Shown piece by piece: positions 44,356 to 55,572 of a DNA stretch of 64,000 nt. Within the stretch, counting starts at the first letter, position 1, and each line of letters opens with the position of its first letter. Under the pieces are notes generated by a model that searched no databases, had not been told where the DNA came from, and was given only the letters and a program-made list of their open reading frames with translations. The position numbers were made by a program, and so were the translations under genes. Source of the DNA: Peromyscus leucopus. Taxonomy: Eukaryota; Chordata; Mammalia; Rodentia; Cricetidae. The stretch lies in the NCBI RefSeq assembly GCF_004664715.2, contig NC_051072.1, positions 34,976,142-35,040,141 of the forward strand. The letters are read 5' to 3'.

Positions 44356-44563
44356 TTATAGAAAGATGTATTTATTTTTATTTTATGTGTATATGTATGT
44401 GCACCATGTTCATGCAGTTCCCAAGGAGACCACAAGAGGGCAGAAGATCCCCTGGAACTGGAGTTACAGATCTTTGTGAGCTGTCCTGTGGGTTTTAGGA
44501 ATTGAACCTGGTCCTCTCCAAGAAAAGCAAGTGCTCTTAACAGCTGAGCCATCTCTCCAGCCC
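44356..44563 (-). repeat. B2 SINE (antisense)
   Basis: Reads ttattttatgtgtatatgta, ggaattgaacctggtcctct, agctgagccatctctccagc on the plus strand. Full antisense B2, carrying a CTCF-like core. Confidence 0.93.
44430..44443 (+). promoter_or_regulatory. B2-borne CTCF-like motif, forward orientation
   Basis: Reads CCACAAGAGGGCAG, 13/14 matches to CCASYAGRKGGCRS, inside the antisense B2. Confidence 0.45.
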
Positions 44564-46048
44564 TGAAATTGGTACATTCTTCTGCGTGGGGACCAAGATT
44601 CCAAGGAAAGTATCTGGTAACTCTTCCCGAATCATTACTCTCCGCTGAATCCTTGCTATCATATTATTACTTTATCCCTGAGTTTAACGAAGTTGGAAAG
44701 CAAACCAGGAATGGAAACAGAAAGCGAGCTGGTCATTCCAAGTGTCGAGGATAGGGGGAAACCCAGCCTCGGGGCTGGGGGACCCTTTGCATTCCGGAAG
44801 CACTACAGGTGATTTCAGCACTGCCAGTTCCAAATTCTGAGCAGGAAAACTTCACCCCAAGACTGGTCCTACACGACACAACAACATTTTCCCAGTGAGG
44901 GCTGGACTGGGCACCAGAGGTCATTGTTAGCTCAAAGCTGTTATCAATTCCTATTCTTTAGCAGTTCTTACTCAAGAATTTCACCTTGACATTAAGCCAA
45001 CTTCTTAGACCAAGTGCCACTTCAAAGAACAAGAAGATCCTTGAGTAATAATGTTCAAGTGTTTTTCAAATCACTCTCAGGGAAACAGATGGGGTCACTC
45101 CAATAAAGAATAAAATCAAGGGTATTTCACGGGCTGAACAGGTGTTCTCAGAGACATCAGCCCTGGATCTGAACTTCATTCGCAGCAGTGACCCCCAATT
45201 CCAGGGTCAAATGTCCTGGGGCCACCCTCCCCAGGGCTATGAATGATTCTTCTAAAGGAGGCACAGAATCAGGATTCAAGTCAGGCCTTCTAATGTCAAA
45301 GTTGGGGGGTGTTTTGTTCCACCCTCCAGTACCCCCCATGATGGAGATGGTACATACGTCATGTATGTGTACTATAAAAAAGACACTAAGACTAGCTGTA
45401 TAACTATCACTGGGTATGAAATTAATCATTGTGGTGGGGCAGTGATATTTTATTAATACTATTCTGAGAATTCTACATGATGTAATCTAGAAGCAACTAA
45501 CTCTATTATCTAAAACAAAAAACCAATATGTAATTATATTTCAAACATCTCCTCTATACTTAGAGGTTTCTAGGTAACTAATAAAAGTCTTTTCTACACA
45601 AATGTTCCTGTAGCTGAGTGAATATAATTATGTCAACAGCCTAACTCCCACAAATACTGACTGGGTCCTTGGTTTTTCTGGGGTACCAAGAGGGTTTTCT
45701 TCTGGATAGGAGAGGGCTGAGTACATAGCACAATGGGGGGGGGGAGCGTTGTATTTTCAGCTTTATCTGCAGTTTAAGTGTGACCTTTGTTTATGCTCTG
45801 AACTCTGAGAACAAAGCTGAACTGGAACTCGAGAATGTTTCCTTAAACAAGATGAGCAGACTCTTGCTTGTCCTTCTTCCTTCCTGAAGTCTGAGACATG
45901 TGCGTGACAGCTGGAGCTCCAGGAGCAGGACAGAAGAAGGCCAGGTTCCTGAAGAGCATGCTAACCTCAGACTCGTCCTTCCAAACCGAACTCTGAACTG
46001 ATTTAACACCCCGGTCTCCAGTGCTCTGCCATACCGGAGCCGCTCAAA
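44564..46048. other. unique noncoding sequence
   Basis: About 1.5 kb without recognised repeats. A G run lies at 45735-45746. Frames under 92 codons have no domain. Confidence 0.45.
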
Positions 46049-46088
46049 GACCTCACAGGGTGTCATCAGACCTCACAGGGTGTCATCA
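46049..46088. repeat. exact 20-bp tandem duplication
   Basis: gacctcacagggtgtcatca occurs twice back to back (46049-46068 and 46069-46088). Confidence 0.97.
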
Positions 46089-46115
46089 GACCTTCATGTT
46101 TTAAATTTATTTTCT

Positions 46116-46206
46116 AGAAGCAGGCGGATCTCTGTGAGTTGGAGGCCAGCCTGATCTACAGAGCAAGTTTCAGGACAGCCAGGGCTACATAGAGAAACCC
46201 TGTCTT
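46116..46206 (+). repeat. B1 SINE, 5'-truncated
   Basis: Begins at gaagcaggcggatctctgtg and continues ttggaggccagcctgatcta, caggacagccagggctacat, agagaaaccctgtctt. The left third of B1 is missing. Confidence 0.9.
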
Positions 46207-46617
46207 GGGGGGGAAATGTCTATGGGTATATAGCTGAGAACACATACATACAGAACAGGGGTCCACTGGGCAGTCTTTCTCCACACTCACACAACACTTT
46301 ACTCTTATCCTTTGTACAATGGCAAACACGCACTGCATTGCAAGAGTTGGATACGTGTGTGCCACCTGCCACCTCCCAACAACTACCACACTACTAAGTG
46401 TCTAGTTTGCCACCGAGTCCTTTATTCCTAGAACAGGCAGTTTCCTATCTGTTGCTATAAGACTCTGATCAAAAACAACTAGGGAAGGAGAGGGCTCATC
46501 TGACCTCCAGTTCACAATCCACCGCTGAGAGAAGTCCGGGCAGGAACTCAGGCAGGAGCTTGAAGCAGGAACCAGAGGAATGCTGCTCGCTGGCCCACTC
46601 TCGGGTAAGCTCAAGGT
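46207..46617. other. unique noncoding sequence
   Basis: No gene or repeat is recognised. Confidence 0.45.
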
Positions 46618-46856
46618 AAGCTGGCGTTCTCATATGACCTGGGAACGCCTGTCTAAGGATGCTGTTGCCCACAGGGGGCTTAGTTAGCTTTCTCATATGA
46701 CCCGAGACCTCCTGTCTAAGGAGGGTACTGTCTACAATGTGCTTAGTTAGTGTTCTCATATGACCCGGGACTAAGGACGGTACTGTCCACAGTGTGCTTA
46801 GTTAGTGTTCTCATATGACCCGGGACTGTCTAAGGATGGTACTGTCCAGTGTTCGA
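46618..46856. repeat. minisatellite, 63-bp unit, about 4 copies
   Basis: The anchor ttctcatatgacc occurs at 46627, 46690, 46753 and 46808, so the spacings are 63, 63 and 55 bp. Each unit also carries gcttagttag and ctgtctaagga-type segments. The last interval lost 8 bp. A minus-strand frame runs through the first copies because 63 is a multiple of three. Confidence 0.93.
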
Positions 46857-48876
46857 GGCCCCCTTTATCAACTAGGAATCAAGGCACTCCCTCACAGATC
46901 CGCTCACAGGCCAGTGTGATATAGGCAGTTACTCAAGCGAAGTGTCTTCTCTCAGATGACCCATGGCTGTGCCCTGCTGACACCTAAGAGTGGCCTGAAC
47001 CAAGCAAACAATAAAAGATGGCCCTTAGCAACGAAGGTTTTCTCAGGATCAGAAATCTTCTCGGAGGACTAGTTGAATGCAGTGGACGCTACGGCCAGAT
47101 AAGTGAACAGCCTTCTAACTTCTGAACTACTAATGAAGCACAACTCTATTTAATGATAATGAATCAACGCTCTGAGTCTTAATTCTCCTATGAAAAATAT
47201 GCCCACAGAATACCCAGCACCAGACAACTCTAACAACCCTAACACTGTCTACCCCAAAGCTGGGTTTTTAGAATACCCCAAGTATCATTACTCACCACCA
47301 CAGAAAATAAATTTCATCTAAGATCCCTTCTAACTTGTACTATATTTAGCGTTTTGGTCTTTCATTTCCTCACTGGTAGAATATAGGTAATTAAGCTGAC
47401 ATGTATTTTTCCCCCCAAGATGAAATGACTTTTTTATGTGCATCTCAAATAATAATCTTCCGGTAAACGTCAGGATAATGGTATTATTATATAATTTGCT
47501 ACCTTTCTGTAATGGGCCACAGAATAGAATTCAACTTTCTGTCATGACTCAAATGCACTAGAGTGAGGGTCTTCTCAAAATAAGCCATTATGTCATCTGT
47601 GTGAAGTCAGATTCCTGTATAATAGGAATTATTATTCATGTGTAGACAAGCTATAGGCAAACACCCACCTAGGCTAGAAAGTGTGAGCTCGCCTGGGACC
47701 AGTCTCTACGATTACTAAGACTGACAAGATCCTCCCAAGGGGCCTGGTACCCTGTAGCATTCTCACTATCCCTCACCTGCCACCCACGTGTACAAACACA
47801 CAAGTGTATACACACAAACATCCATAGATGCCTTGTGCCTCCTGGTATCTAAGAAAAGGACCACTTCAGTTTCTTCCATCTCTGTTGGTATCTTTGGCCC
47901 TTAAGACACATGACCCAGCACTAGTTCAACTCTTTGATTATTCTGGTTATCTTAGTCCTTTTTATAATATGCACGATGTACGCATTCTGAAAGCTGAAAC
48001 TCAATCCATTGATCTTCAGACTAACTTTTGTTCGTCATTGTAGGTTCCATTTCCCAAAACCAGGTAAGGCCCACAATCTTAGGACTGCAGAGGAGGATAA
48101 GCAAGTCCGTTCAGTTCCAGTACCTTGTTTGAGTAAAAAGGCTCCTGGTCAAGAGAATAAACTCCTTGGCTTGGGTGGAGACCCGGCAAACCACTGGGCC
48201 AGTTAAGTCAACAGCTCCAGAGACGACTCCCATGAGATGCTTGCTTTTAGCGGAGGACTACTCTACCTTTCATGAGATTCGGGACTGCCCTGCCCCAGAC
48301 CCCTCCCCTAGCACAGTAGCTTCCAGGTCATCAGTCAAGGAGCTCGAGTAAGTCCCGAATGCTTTTCTGGATTGTTCTTCGCTAAAATCTCCCTGGCTGC
48401 CATAGGGCCGCTTTCTTCCATGGTCTGACCTTATGCTGGCTTAAACAGCATGGCGTTTTCCTTGTCGCTCCATCCACCTTCCCTGGGAGGAGCGGAGGTC
48501 TGCAGCGGCCTACCCTGGGGTTTCTCTTTTCAATCCCAATAAAAGCTTCTGTGTGAGTTCATTCTTAAACTCGTTTATTAATGAGACTAAGAACCCCCAA
48601 AAGGGAAAGCAATTCCCCTCGTATCATCTGGTAACAATTTAAGAGGACTCCCAATCCAATCACAATGTTTTGTTTTTCTGAAGTCAGAAGAAGGGATGCC
48701 TAGGCCTTTTCGCCCCTTTGCAGTAGGAGGCTGCCACGCCAGAGCTGAAACTCAGAGTCCCTTAAACATTCCAAGTGAAATTAAGATTGTGACCCTCACA
48801 AGGAATGGCGATGGCTTGTTCAGACCTTTCCAGTGTATCTGTGTGTCAATCAAGCTCCAGAGCCACACCCCTCCAG
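46857..48876. other. unique noncoding sequence
   Basis: About 2 kb, AT-rich at 47100-47650, with no repeat or gene recognised. Confidence 0.45.
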
Positions 48877-49079
48877 CAGTGGTTCTCCACCTTCCTAAAG
48901 CTGCGACCCTTTAATACAGTTCCTCTTGTTGTGCTGAACCCCAGCCATAAGAGTCTTCTCATTGCTACTTCCTAACTGTAGTTTGGCTACTGTTATGAAT
49001 CGTAATGTAAGTATCTGCTCTGCCAGATGTCTGATATGCAACCCCAAAGGGGCTGCGACTCACAGGTTAAGAACCACTG
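48877..49079 (+). mobile_element. URR1-type hAT-Charlie DNA transposon (nonautonomous)
   Basis: The terminal inverted repeats are cagtggttctccacctt and ggttaagaaccactg. The 203-bp body includes ctgcgaccctttaatacagt, tactgttatgaatcgtaatg and ccaaaggggctgcgactcac. This is the URR1 layout known from rodents. The 8-bp flanks (ccctccag and ctctggat) are only loosely alike, so the target duplication has decayed. Confidence 0.88.
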
Positions 49080-49649
49080 CTCTGGATGCGCACAATCCCA
49101 CAACCATAGCAACTTCAAAATGACTGCCTGTCTCTTCTCTGAGAAACAGGTGTGTATGCACGGCGGCAAAGAAAACTCTCAGTCATTCAATTATTACATA
49201 CTATATCTCCAAGTATAACAAACAGTAAAATAGGATTTTATTACCTGCTCGGGATAGAGATTTTGAAAGATGGGGAAAGGAAAGAGGACAAAACCAAAAC
49301 CAGGTGACAGGCCGGTCAGAGTGCGACAACCACCTCTGCGAAACTGTCACCAGTGTCTGGAAACGGCCCTGGTAATAGCTCCTGAGAAAGGGCATGCCAA
49401 AGAAATCCTGAAAATGCTACACTAACCCTAGACGAGAGCCCCCTGCAAATACAGTAATCCAGGGAAACTCAAAGCCTGTTATTTGTCCAAACATAATGTA
49501 TCTGAGTTGACAAGCTGAAATTATACAGCCTTTTTATCTGCCTCACAAACAGAGACTGTGTTATAAATAAAGCCTTGCTGGTCTAGGCACCAATAGATTG
49601 CCATAAAAATTGGTTTCCCAAAAAAGCTTGCAGTAAGTTGTAAAATAGG

Positions 49650-49653
<4 letters not shown>
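49080..49653. other. unique noncoding sequence
   Basis: No gene is recognised. An AATAAA occurs near 49566, about 85 bp before the A tract, which is too far for an ordinary cleavage signal. Confidence 0.4.

Positions 49654-49704
<51 letters not shown>
49654..49704. repeat. A51 homopolymer
   Basis: 51 consecutive A bases. It could be the tail of a retroposed sequence whose body I do not recognise, or a simple expansion. Poly-Phe frames on the minus strand are artefacts. Confidence 0.95.
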
Positions 49705-49705
<1 letters not shown>

Positions 49706-50139
49706 ATGTGGTGATTGCAGCAGTGTTTTAAGTTGCAGACACCTACAGAGACATGGAAAGACAATGGTGACCATGGATTGAACCTGAGTGCAGCGTCCAA
49801 GAAACTCACTCGTGAATGGGCCTCGATACCACCCTGCTCTCCAAAAGCCACACAACTGCCTGTGGAACCTGCTGACCTAGTCAATAACAATGACAATAAA
49901 TGTGTGAACCAGGGGCCTCTACCCTACAGCTCCTCGAGATCGGCTGTCTACATTTAAGATCAAGAAACCCCATTATGGAAACGTCACAGACTGCTGACCC
50001 TTGGTCCATGGGAGTGAGAGGTTTGGACCTAATTTTAAAAGGGGCCCAAAGAAAGGACTGCCCGGTGTGGTCTCGAATCTGAGCGATCATTTAAAGAGCA
50101 GGTACCTGCAGTTAGGCCTAAATTTCTCTCTCTTAATCC
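49705..50139. other. unique noncoding sequence
   Basis: No gene or repeat is recognised. Confidence 0.45.
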
Positions 50140-50225
50140 TGAACAGACAAATTATTTCCCCTCTCTGGGTCTCACCATAAAATGATCTAGGTAGACTAAG
50201 TGATATAAAAGTTACCTTCAGGAAG
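50140..50225 (+). repeat. MIR-family fragment
   Basis: The sequence tttcccctctctgggtctca, ccataaaatgatctaggtag and actaagtgatataaaag resembles the MIR middle ('...tctgggcctcagtttcctcatctgtaaaatga'). It is short. Confidence 0.5.
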
Positions 50226-50989
50226 ACATTTTTGTCATTTTATAGGAAGTCCCTGAAATAGCATTCCAATAAGGGAAAACTCTAGAGTTCCCTCAAAGTT
50301 AATAAAGCCCAAAATCATTTGCAAGAGAAACACCTGAGCACCACCCACCCCTACTGTTCATACTGGGGATGACAGGTCTGCCTGAAAATACCCGACAAGC
50401 TAATGTGCTTTGTGACCCGTGTCACAGCAGTTTAATGAGTTTTTACGCAGTTTTTCATGTCAAACATCATTACAGAAAGGCACACACCCAGACCCAACGT
50501 TCTCCTAATCACACAGAAAGAAAGAGTCTTTATCTGTCAGGCAGGATGGAGCAGAACACTGAACAAAACCAACGTGGTTTGGATGCCACTCCCTAAAGCA
50601 TAGGAAGGAATTCTCTCCGATCTACACCCAAATGCTTAAAAAGAAAGGAAAGAGGAAAAAAAGTTGAGATTAGAAAATCAAACACAATGAAGGTCAAGTG
50701 GAGAAATAATCTGCAAGGGCAGAGACAGCATAACTTCCTGCCGTGGAGAGCAATGGGACTTTAATCAGAAACTGATTTGACTGAGAGGCCGTCATAACTG
50801 AGTTCAGGGCAACACTATCTGCCATCACTCACGGCTCCTCCCCGCGATTTCCCCCATTAATGATTTCCCTAGTTCCACAGATGCCCTGGACAATGAAAGA
50901 GGCAGCCATAAAACCATCATCGAAAGGTTAATGGTCAACGCTGATTACAAGTATTAGTGCTGCTGGTGTTTTTCCTGCTTGCTTTTAAA
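50226..50989. other. unique sequence, candidate conserved noncoding block
   Basis: Transposon-free and without long frames, with balanced composition over 50390-50980. It is a possible regulatory block, but conservation is not measurable here. Confidence 0.3.
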
Positions 50990-51175
50990 GATTTTTGTTG
51001 TTAATTACATGTATTTACTTGTGTGTGCCTGTGTGTATGTATGCATGTGTATATGCTACACATCACAGGAATCCTGGGGAAAATTAGCTCTCTTCTGTCA
51101 TCATGTGGGTTTCAGGATGGAACTCAGGGAGCCAGGCTTGTGGCAAGCACATTTACCCACTGAACCAGCTCACCC
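50990..51175 (-). repeat. B3 SINE (antisense)
   Basis: Reads acatgtatttacttgtgtgt, tcatcatgtgggtttcagga, tggaactcagggagccaggc, ttgtggcaagcacatttacc, cactgaaccagctcaccc. Antisense B3 order. Confidence 0.85.
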
Positions 51176-51455
51176 ATAAATATTTTTTTTTAATTCAAAC
51201 TATAATTTTGAGTCTGACTATCAACATTAATTTTCACTGTACCTGATTTCTAAAATGAACACAGGGAAAAGTCCAACAATGATCCCAGGTTTTTCCACAT
51301 AGAACCAGATTCAATTCAGTAGAAAAGCACTATTTCTAGATATAATTATGTTCCAAGCTACTCTGTATCCATTTCAGCTTTCCTCTTCCCCTCTTCCTAA
51401 ACTCACCCCTTTGTTTAGTGCTTTCAAAAAAAACCTCCAGAGAAACTGTCAAGAA
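51176..51455. other. unique noncoding sequence
   Basis: No gene or repeat is recognised. Confidence 0.45.
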
Positions 51456-51574
51456 CACTGCATGGTACTAAAGTTCCTATAACCCCAGCAATAGGAAGGC
51501 TCAGGCAAGGGGATTCCAAACCAAAGCCAGTCTAGACTTCAAAATGAGACTCTGTCTCAAAAAGAAGAAAAAAC
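51456..51574 (+). repeat. B1/proto-B1 SINE, diverged
   Basis: Reads actgcatggtactaaagttc, ctataaccccagcaatagga, aggctcaggcaaggggattc, tgagactctgtctcaaaaag. Old B1-type monomer. Confidence 0.7.
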
Positions 51575-52539
51575 ATTGTATGGTATTCAAAAGAAATTAA
51601 TAACTTGATATATGCAACTAGCAGTCTGTGGTACGTAAAGAAAACTATGTAAAAGAAACCTCTGGAATAGGGTGTGCCGAAGAAATGCTCCTACCTCTCT
51701 TTTCTATCCAGGCAGGAGACAACCCAAACGAAAACTGCAAAACAGGGGAGGGCCTTCAGATAAAATGAACAGAAGGACTCACTGGATCAATAAAATTCTA
51801 AGTGTGAAGACCATTTTTATTAAAGAGGAGATCTGATGAATTCACAAAAGAACAGAGTGGCGGCATGGTGGCCTGGGTTCTAGTTCTTACGTCAATGTGC
51901 TGCAGTCTCCAGGAAGCTTCCTGAAGTACCTGGGCCCTGAGCACTGTTGTTGTGAGACATGTGTCTCCATTTATATCACAATGAAGGATTTTCCAATAGT
52001 CATTTCATCTCGCAGTATTAAAATAGGTCAGAAGGATTCCCAGCAGGGCACCCATCGTCTTCCTTCTTACATCCACCTAGAGGAGGAGTAATTGATAGAC
52101 TTCTAGGCCTAAATCCCTTCAGTCTTAACCATGTCCCAGAAACCAGAGTTGTGCCCTAGAAAGTTTGGGCTTCTTTGAGGATTTCCTGAGCTAAATCATC
52201 TTAATTTATACTCATTCAAATTTAATACATTCACAAAATCTATATAGACCTCAACACACCATTTAGAAACAAAATGAGTTTCACTTATCCCATACCTTTT
52301 CTCTGCCAAATTAAAATACTTTCACAAATATCTTAATTAAGTGCTACAAATAAGATAAACGCCACAAACTCTTCTATTGCTCCTCAGTCTGGGTTCTACC
52401 TCCCAACCCCCCAACCCCCTGGCTGTTCTAACCCACGCAATCCTCCAAAGTTTCTGTGCTTCTGACAGCCTCAGTATCTAAGTACTTTGAAGACAGCATC
52501 CCCACACCGCTTGCTCTACAGCTCTACTTCACGGAACGA
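51575..52539. other. unique noncoding sequence
   Basis: No gene or repeat is recognised. Confidence 0.45.
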
Positions 52540-52640
52540 CAGGCTTTCCCTCAAGACTGTTACCAAAATCTGCCTGGGCCTCCCAAGCAAGCTCAACATG
52601 TCCAAAACCAGCCTCCTTCTCCATGCTCTACATCCAGGTT
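52540..52640 (+). repeat. possible L2 LINE fragment
   Basis: The phrase caagctcaacatgtccaaaa, followed by ccagcctccttctccatgct, recalls a stretch common in L2 relics. It is too short for a firm call. Confidence 0.3.
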
Positions 52641-54484
52641 TCCAGCCTGGCACACTGTAATAAAACATTAAATATAAGTCTTTTCTATCCAAAGCTTTAA
52701 AACTTATGTTTATGACAAGGGATGTGTATCTTTTTTCCCCATCTCAGAAAAACATCCATGGAAATGTTTAAATCCTAACCCACCAGGAAAGGTTAAGAAT
52801 ACACAGGGGTGGGACCCTCCTGCATTCTAGCTAGATGGCCTGGCACAGAGGCCCCTTTCTGCTTGGAACAGTAAGTCTGACCTCGGCCATTGAGGAAAGG
52901 ACACAGCCACCACCTGAGCTAGAATGAAAACTCAAGCACATTTCAGGTCCCTGTGTGCCGGCTCCTCAGCTTTGGTGTGCAGTACACCCTCTTGAACAAG
53001 AGTAACGATTTACCTTGTCAAGGACACTTCAGTTACAGTGGTGGTCTCTTTGTTTGCAACCTCAAACTTATTTCTAACACCACCAAGGAGCCAGAGTCCA
53101 GGAAACTACCTGCCACCCCTTCATGGCCTGAATCGGCACACCCATAAACAAGGCGACAGATCACTTGTACCTCATCTCTTCCACGCACTTGGAATCTGTT
53201 CCCACCATCAATCACCATCGCAAGTTCAAGTAACTACTTTCATTCACACGTTAACATCCAGCTTGAGCAAGCATCATCTACTCAGGAAACAACAAAAACT
53301 TACTCCTTTTACATATGCAGCTTAGAGATGTGCACAAACACACTTGCAGTATTAGCAATCCTGCAGCATTTGCATGCCGGGAGGGTGGCTCATTAAGAAT
53401 TAAGTGTGCGATGCTGCAAAGCTGTGAACTGCTAAACAGGTTAGCTCTACAGTTCCTCAGCAGCAGCCAAACACTACAGAAAGAAATGCACACAATTTGT
53501 AACTTGAATGCCAGTAAATGCAATTCCCCTCCTGTTAAGTGGAAAGCGCCACTACATACACATTAAGGTGAGAAAAGTGTCTTATTAAAAGTGGCCTGGA
53601 AACAAAGGAATTAGTGTTCGTTCTAAAAAGGAAATTACTTTTTACAAGGCATTATTAAAGTACGTGTGAGAAAGTTGCTGGGATTGAATTAAGATTGAAT
53701 AGTTATTTATATCTGTTTCCTGTTTGACAAAGCTCAGCCCTGTATTTTACAGTCAACTTTGGATAGGACTTCCCAGAATAACCTTGATGTAGGGGTCTGC
53801 TGGGGAGGGAGGACCCCAGAACTACATCCTGCAATTCACACACCACAAATGAACACACAATCTAAACTCGACAACTTCCAAACAAACAAAAACGTCACTG
53901 TCCCGTTTCCTCTGCCACGTCCTTTTCGAAACTCCCAAACACAAAGGAGGAGAGGAAAAAAACAAAACCCCCAAAGCGTCTGAAAGCAAGGGTATGCTGT
54001 GGGGTCATGTCAACTGTCCTTTCTGATTTTCTGAAATCAAGTCGTGAAGTCTCCTCCGCACTCTGAAAGTGAACTGTCAGGCAGTGATAAAAACACATGC
54101 ATCGCATTGCCATGTCTCTTTGACAGGCACATGACCTCTTTACCTACTATCGACATGCTAGCCCACGGACCAGGGTCTGGTAGGTCAAGCAATTGTGAAT
54201 ATGAAAACCTCACAGGGCAGACAAAACATAAAATAAGGAAAACCCCAAATCATAGCGGGACAACTTCTAGGAATGGAGAGCGGGAAGTGGTGAACGTCAG
54301 AGAGAAAAGAGAAGAGGCGGCGGAGCCCCACATGATGAAGACAGACTCTTGCTTTTGAAGGGAGGCCCCCAACACAGGGCATGTGGAGTAAAGAGGTCAA
54401 CAGAAACAAAGAGCAGCAATGCAAAGCACGCATGTTTACCTCCATGGAGACTCTCCAAGAGTGGACAGTCTGTCGTAATCGTCT
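52641..54484. other. unique sequence, candidate conserved noncoding block at 53270-53760
   Basis: About 1.8 kb without recognised transposons. The 53270-53760 part has several HMG-box-like ACAAAG/ACAAAGG strings and no open frame worth calling. An enhancer role is inference only. Confidence 0.35.
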
Positions 54485-54778
54485 ATGTACTAAACTATGC
54501 CTTCCCCAAACTCATGCTGACCCCTAATCCCCAGGGAGGTTGTATTTGAAGACTGGTAGATGCCCTCACAAAGAGGTCAGTGACACTCCAAGGATGGCCC
54601 CAGCGCTCTCTCTGCCACTGAGGGACTTAAGAACACAGCTCTTATCAGAGCCCAACGCGTTAGCACCCTAATCTCAGAGCTCCGGCTTCCAGAATGATGA
54701 GAAACCTATTTCTGCTCTTTAAGCTACTCAGTCTAGGGTGTTTTATCATGGCTCCTGAGCAGACCGATGCACAACACT
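54485..54778 (+). repeat. MLT1-type MaLR LTR, ancient
   Basis: Landmarks in order: ccccaaactcatgctgaccc, ctaatccccagggaggttgt, ctctctctgccactgaggga, taatctcagagctccggctt, ccagaatgatgagaaaccta, tttaagctactcagtctagg, and gcagaccgatgcacaaca-type end. This is the sense orientation of MLT1 LTRs. Shortened in the middle. Confidence 0.8.
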
Positions 54779-54867
54779 ACAGAAAGATGACTTATCTATC
54801 AATTCTTTCTTTAAATCAGTTCTAATAGTTCCCTTCACTTCTTATGTACCCTTAAAGTTGATTTCTA
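54779..54867. other. unique spacer
   Basis: Short AT-rich spacer between an LTR relic and a SINE relic. Confidence 0.4.
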
Positions 54868-55085
54868 GCGAAGCCTGGTACAGCAGCTCTCTGGTCCCAG
54901 CCATTTCCAGGGCTGAAGCGAGAGCATCCCAGGCTCAAGGCTTATCCGGTTGGGCTAGAGATCGAAGTGGAAGGTAGCTTGGTGACATGGTATCTCAAAA
55001 TAAGAAGCCAAAAGAGGCCCAAAGACATAGCTCAGTGAGAGTGCTTATCTAGCCTGTGGAAGTTGGGGGGAGGGGGTTGCCAGGC
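54868..55085 (+). repeat. B1-ID composite SINE relic
   Basis: The left part (agcctggtacagcagctctc, agggctgaagcgagagcatc, gacatggtatctcaaaataa) follows B1. The right part (gacatagctcagtgagagtg, then cttatctagcctgtgg) follows an ID element. This is a B1-dID or RSINE-type dimer, or two adjacent relics. Confidence 0.5.
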
Positions 55086-55110
55086 AATCCCTAATAAATA
55101 ACCAACAGAT

Positions 55111-55131
55111 GGACAGACAGACAGACAGATA

Positions 55132-55179
<48 letters not shown>
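55111..55179. repeat. (GACA)n(CA)n microsatellite
   Basis: GACA/GATA units to about 55132, followed by about 23 CA units. Confidence 0.96.
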
Positions 55180-55397
55180 AACTTCTTACTTCATCTTTTC
55201 TGGAGGCTTACTATTGTTCTTGTTTGGTGGAGGAGTTCTTGTTTGGTTGTTTTCCTGTTTGTTTTGGCTTTTGGTTGGGGGCTATAATGCTACAGATGAA
55301 AACCAGGGACTCGTACAGGCTGCCCCTGGCCGATTTCTAGATAGAAAATTCAAAAGGAGAGGGGGACAGCACACAGAAAAGGCGACACACCAACCAC
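55180..55397. other. unique noncoding sequence
   Basis: T/G-rich start. No gene is recognised. Confidence 0.4.
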
Positions 55398-55572
55398 GCA
55401 GAGATTACTACACGGCAGGCACCGTAGAGGTACTCCACATGTGCAAATATCTCATCTGACCCCCAACACTCCCATGGGCAAAGGTGCATCCTTTCCTCGT
55501 ATAAACAAGAAAAGTAAAACTTAGATTGACTAAGTCATAGTCACAGGAACTAACAAATGATAAATGGGATCC
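55398..55572 (-). repeat. MIR SINE (antisense)
   Basis: Antisense MIR order: attactacacggcaggcacc, acatgtgcaaatatctcatc, then cgtataaacaagaaaagtaa, cttagattgactaagtcata, gtcacaggaactaacaaatg. Ancient copy. Confidence 0.65.

Noticed and set aside
49561..49896. Minus-strand frames with long poly-Phe
   Set aside because: They translate the A51 homopolymer.
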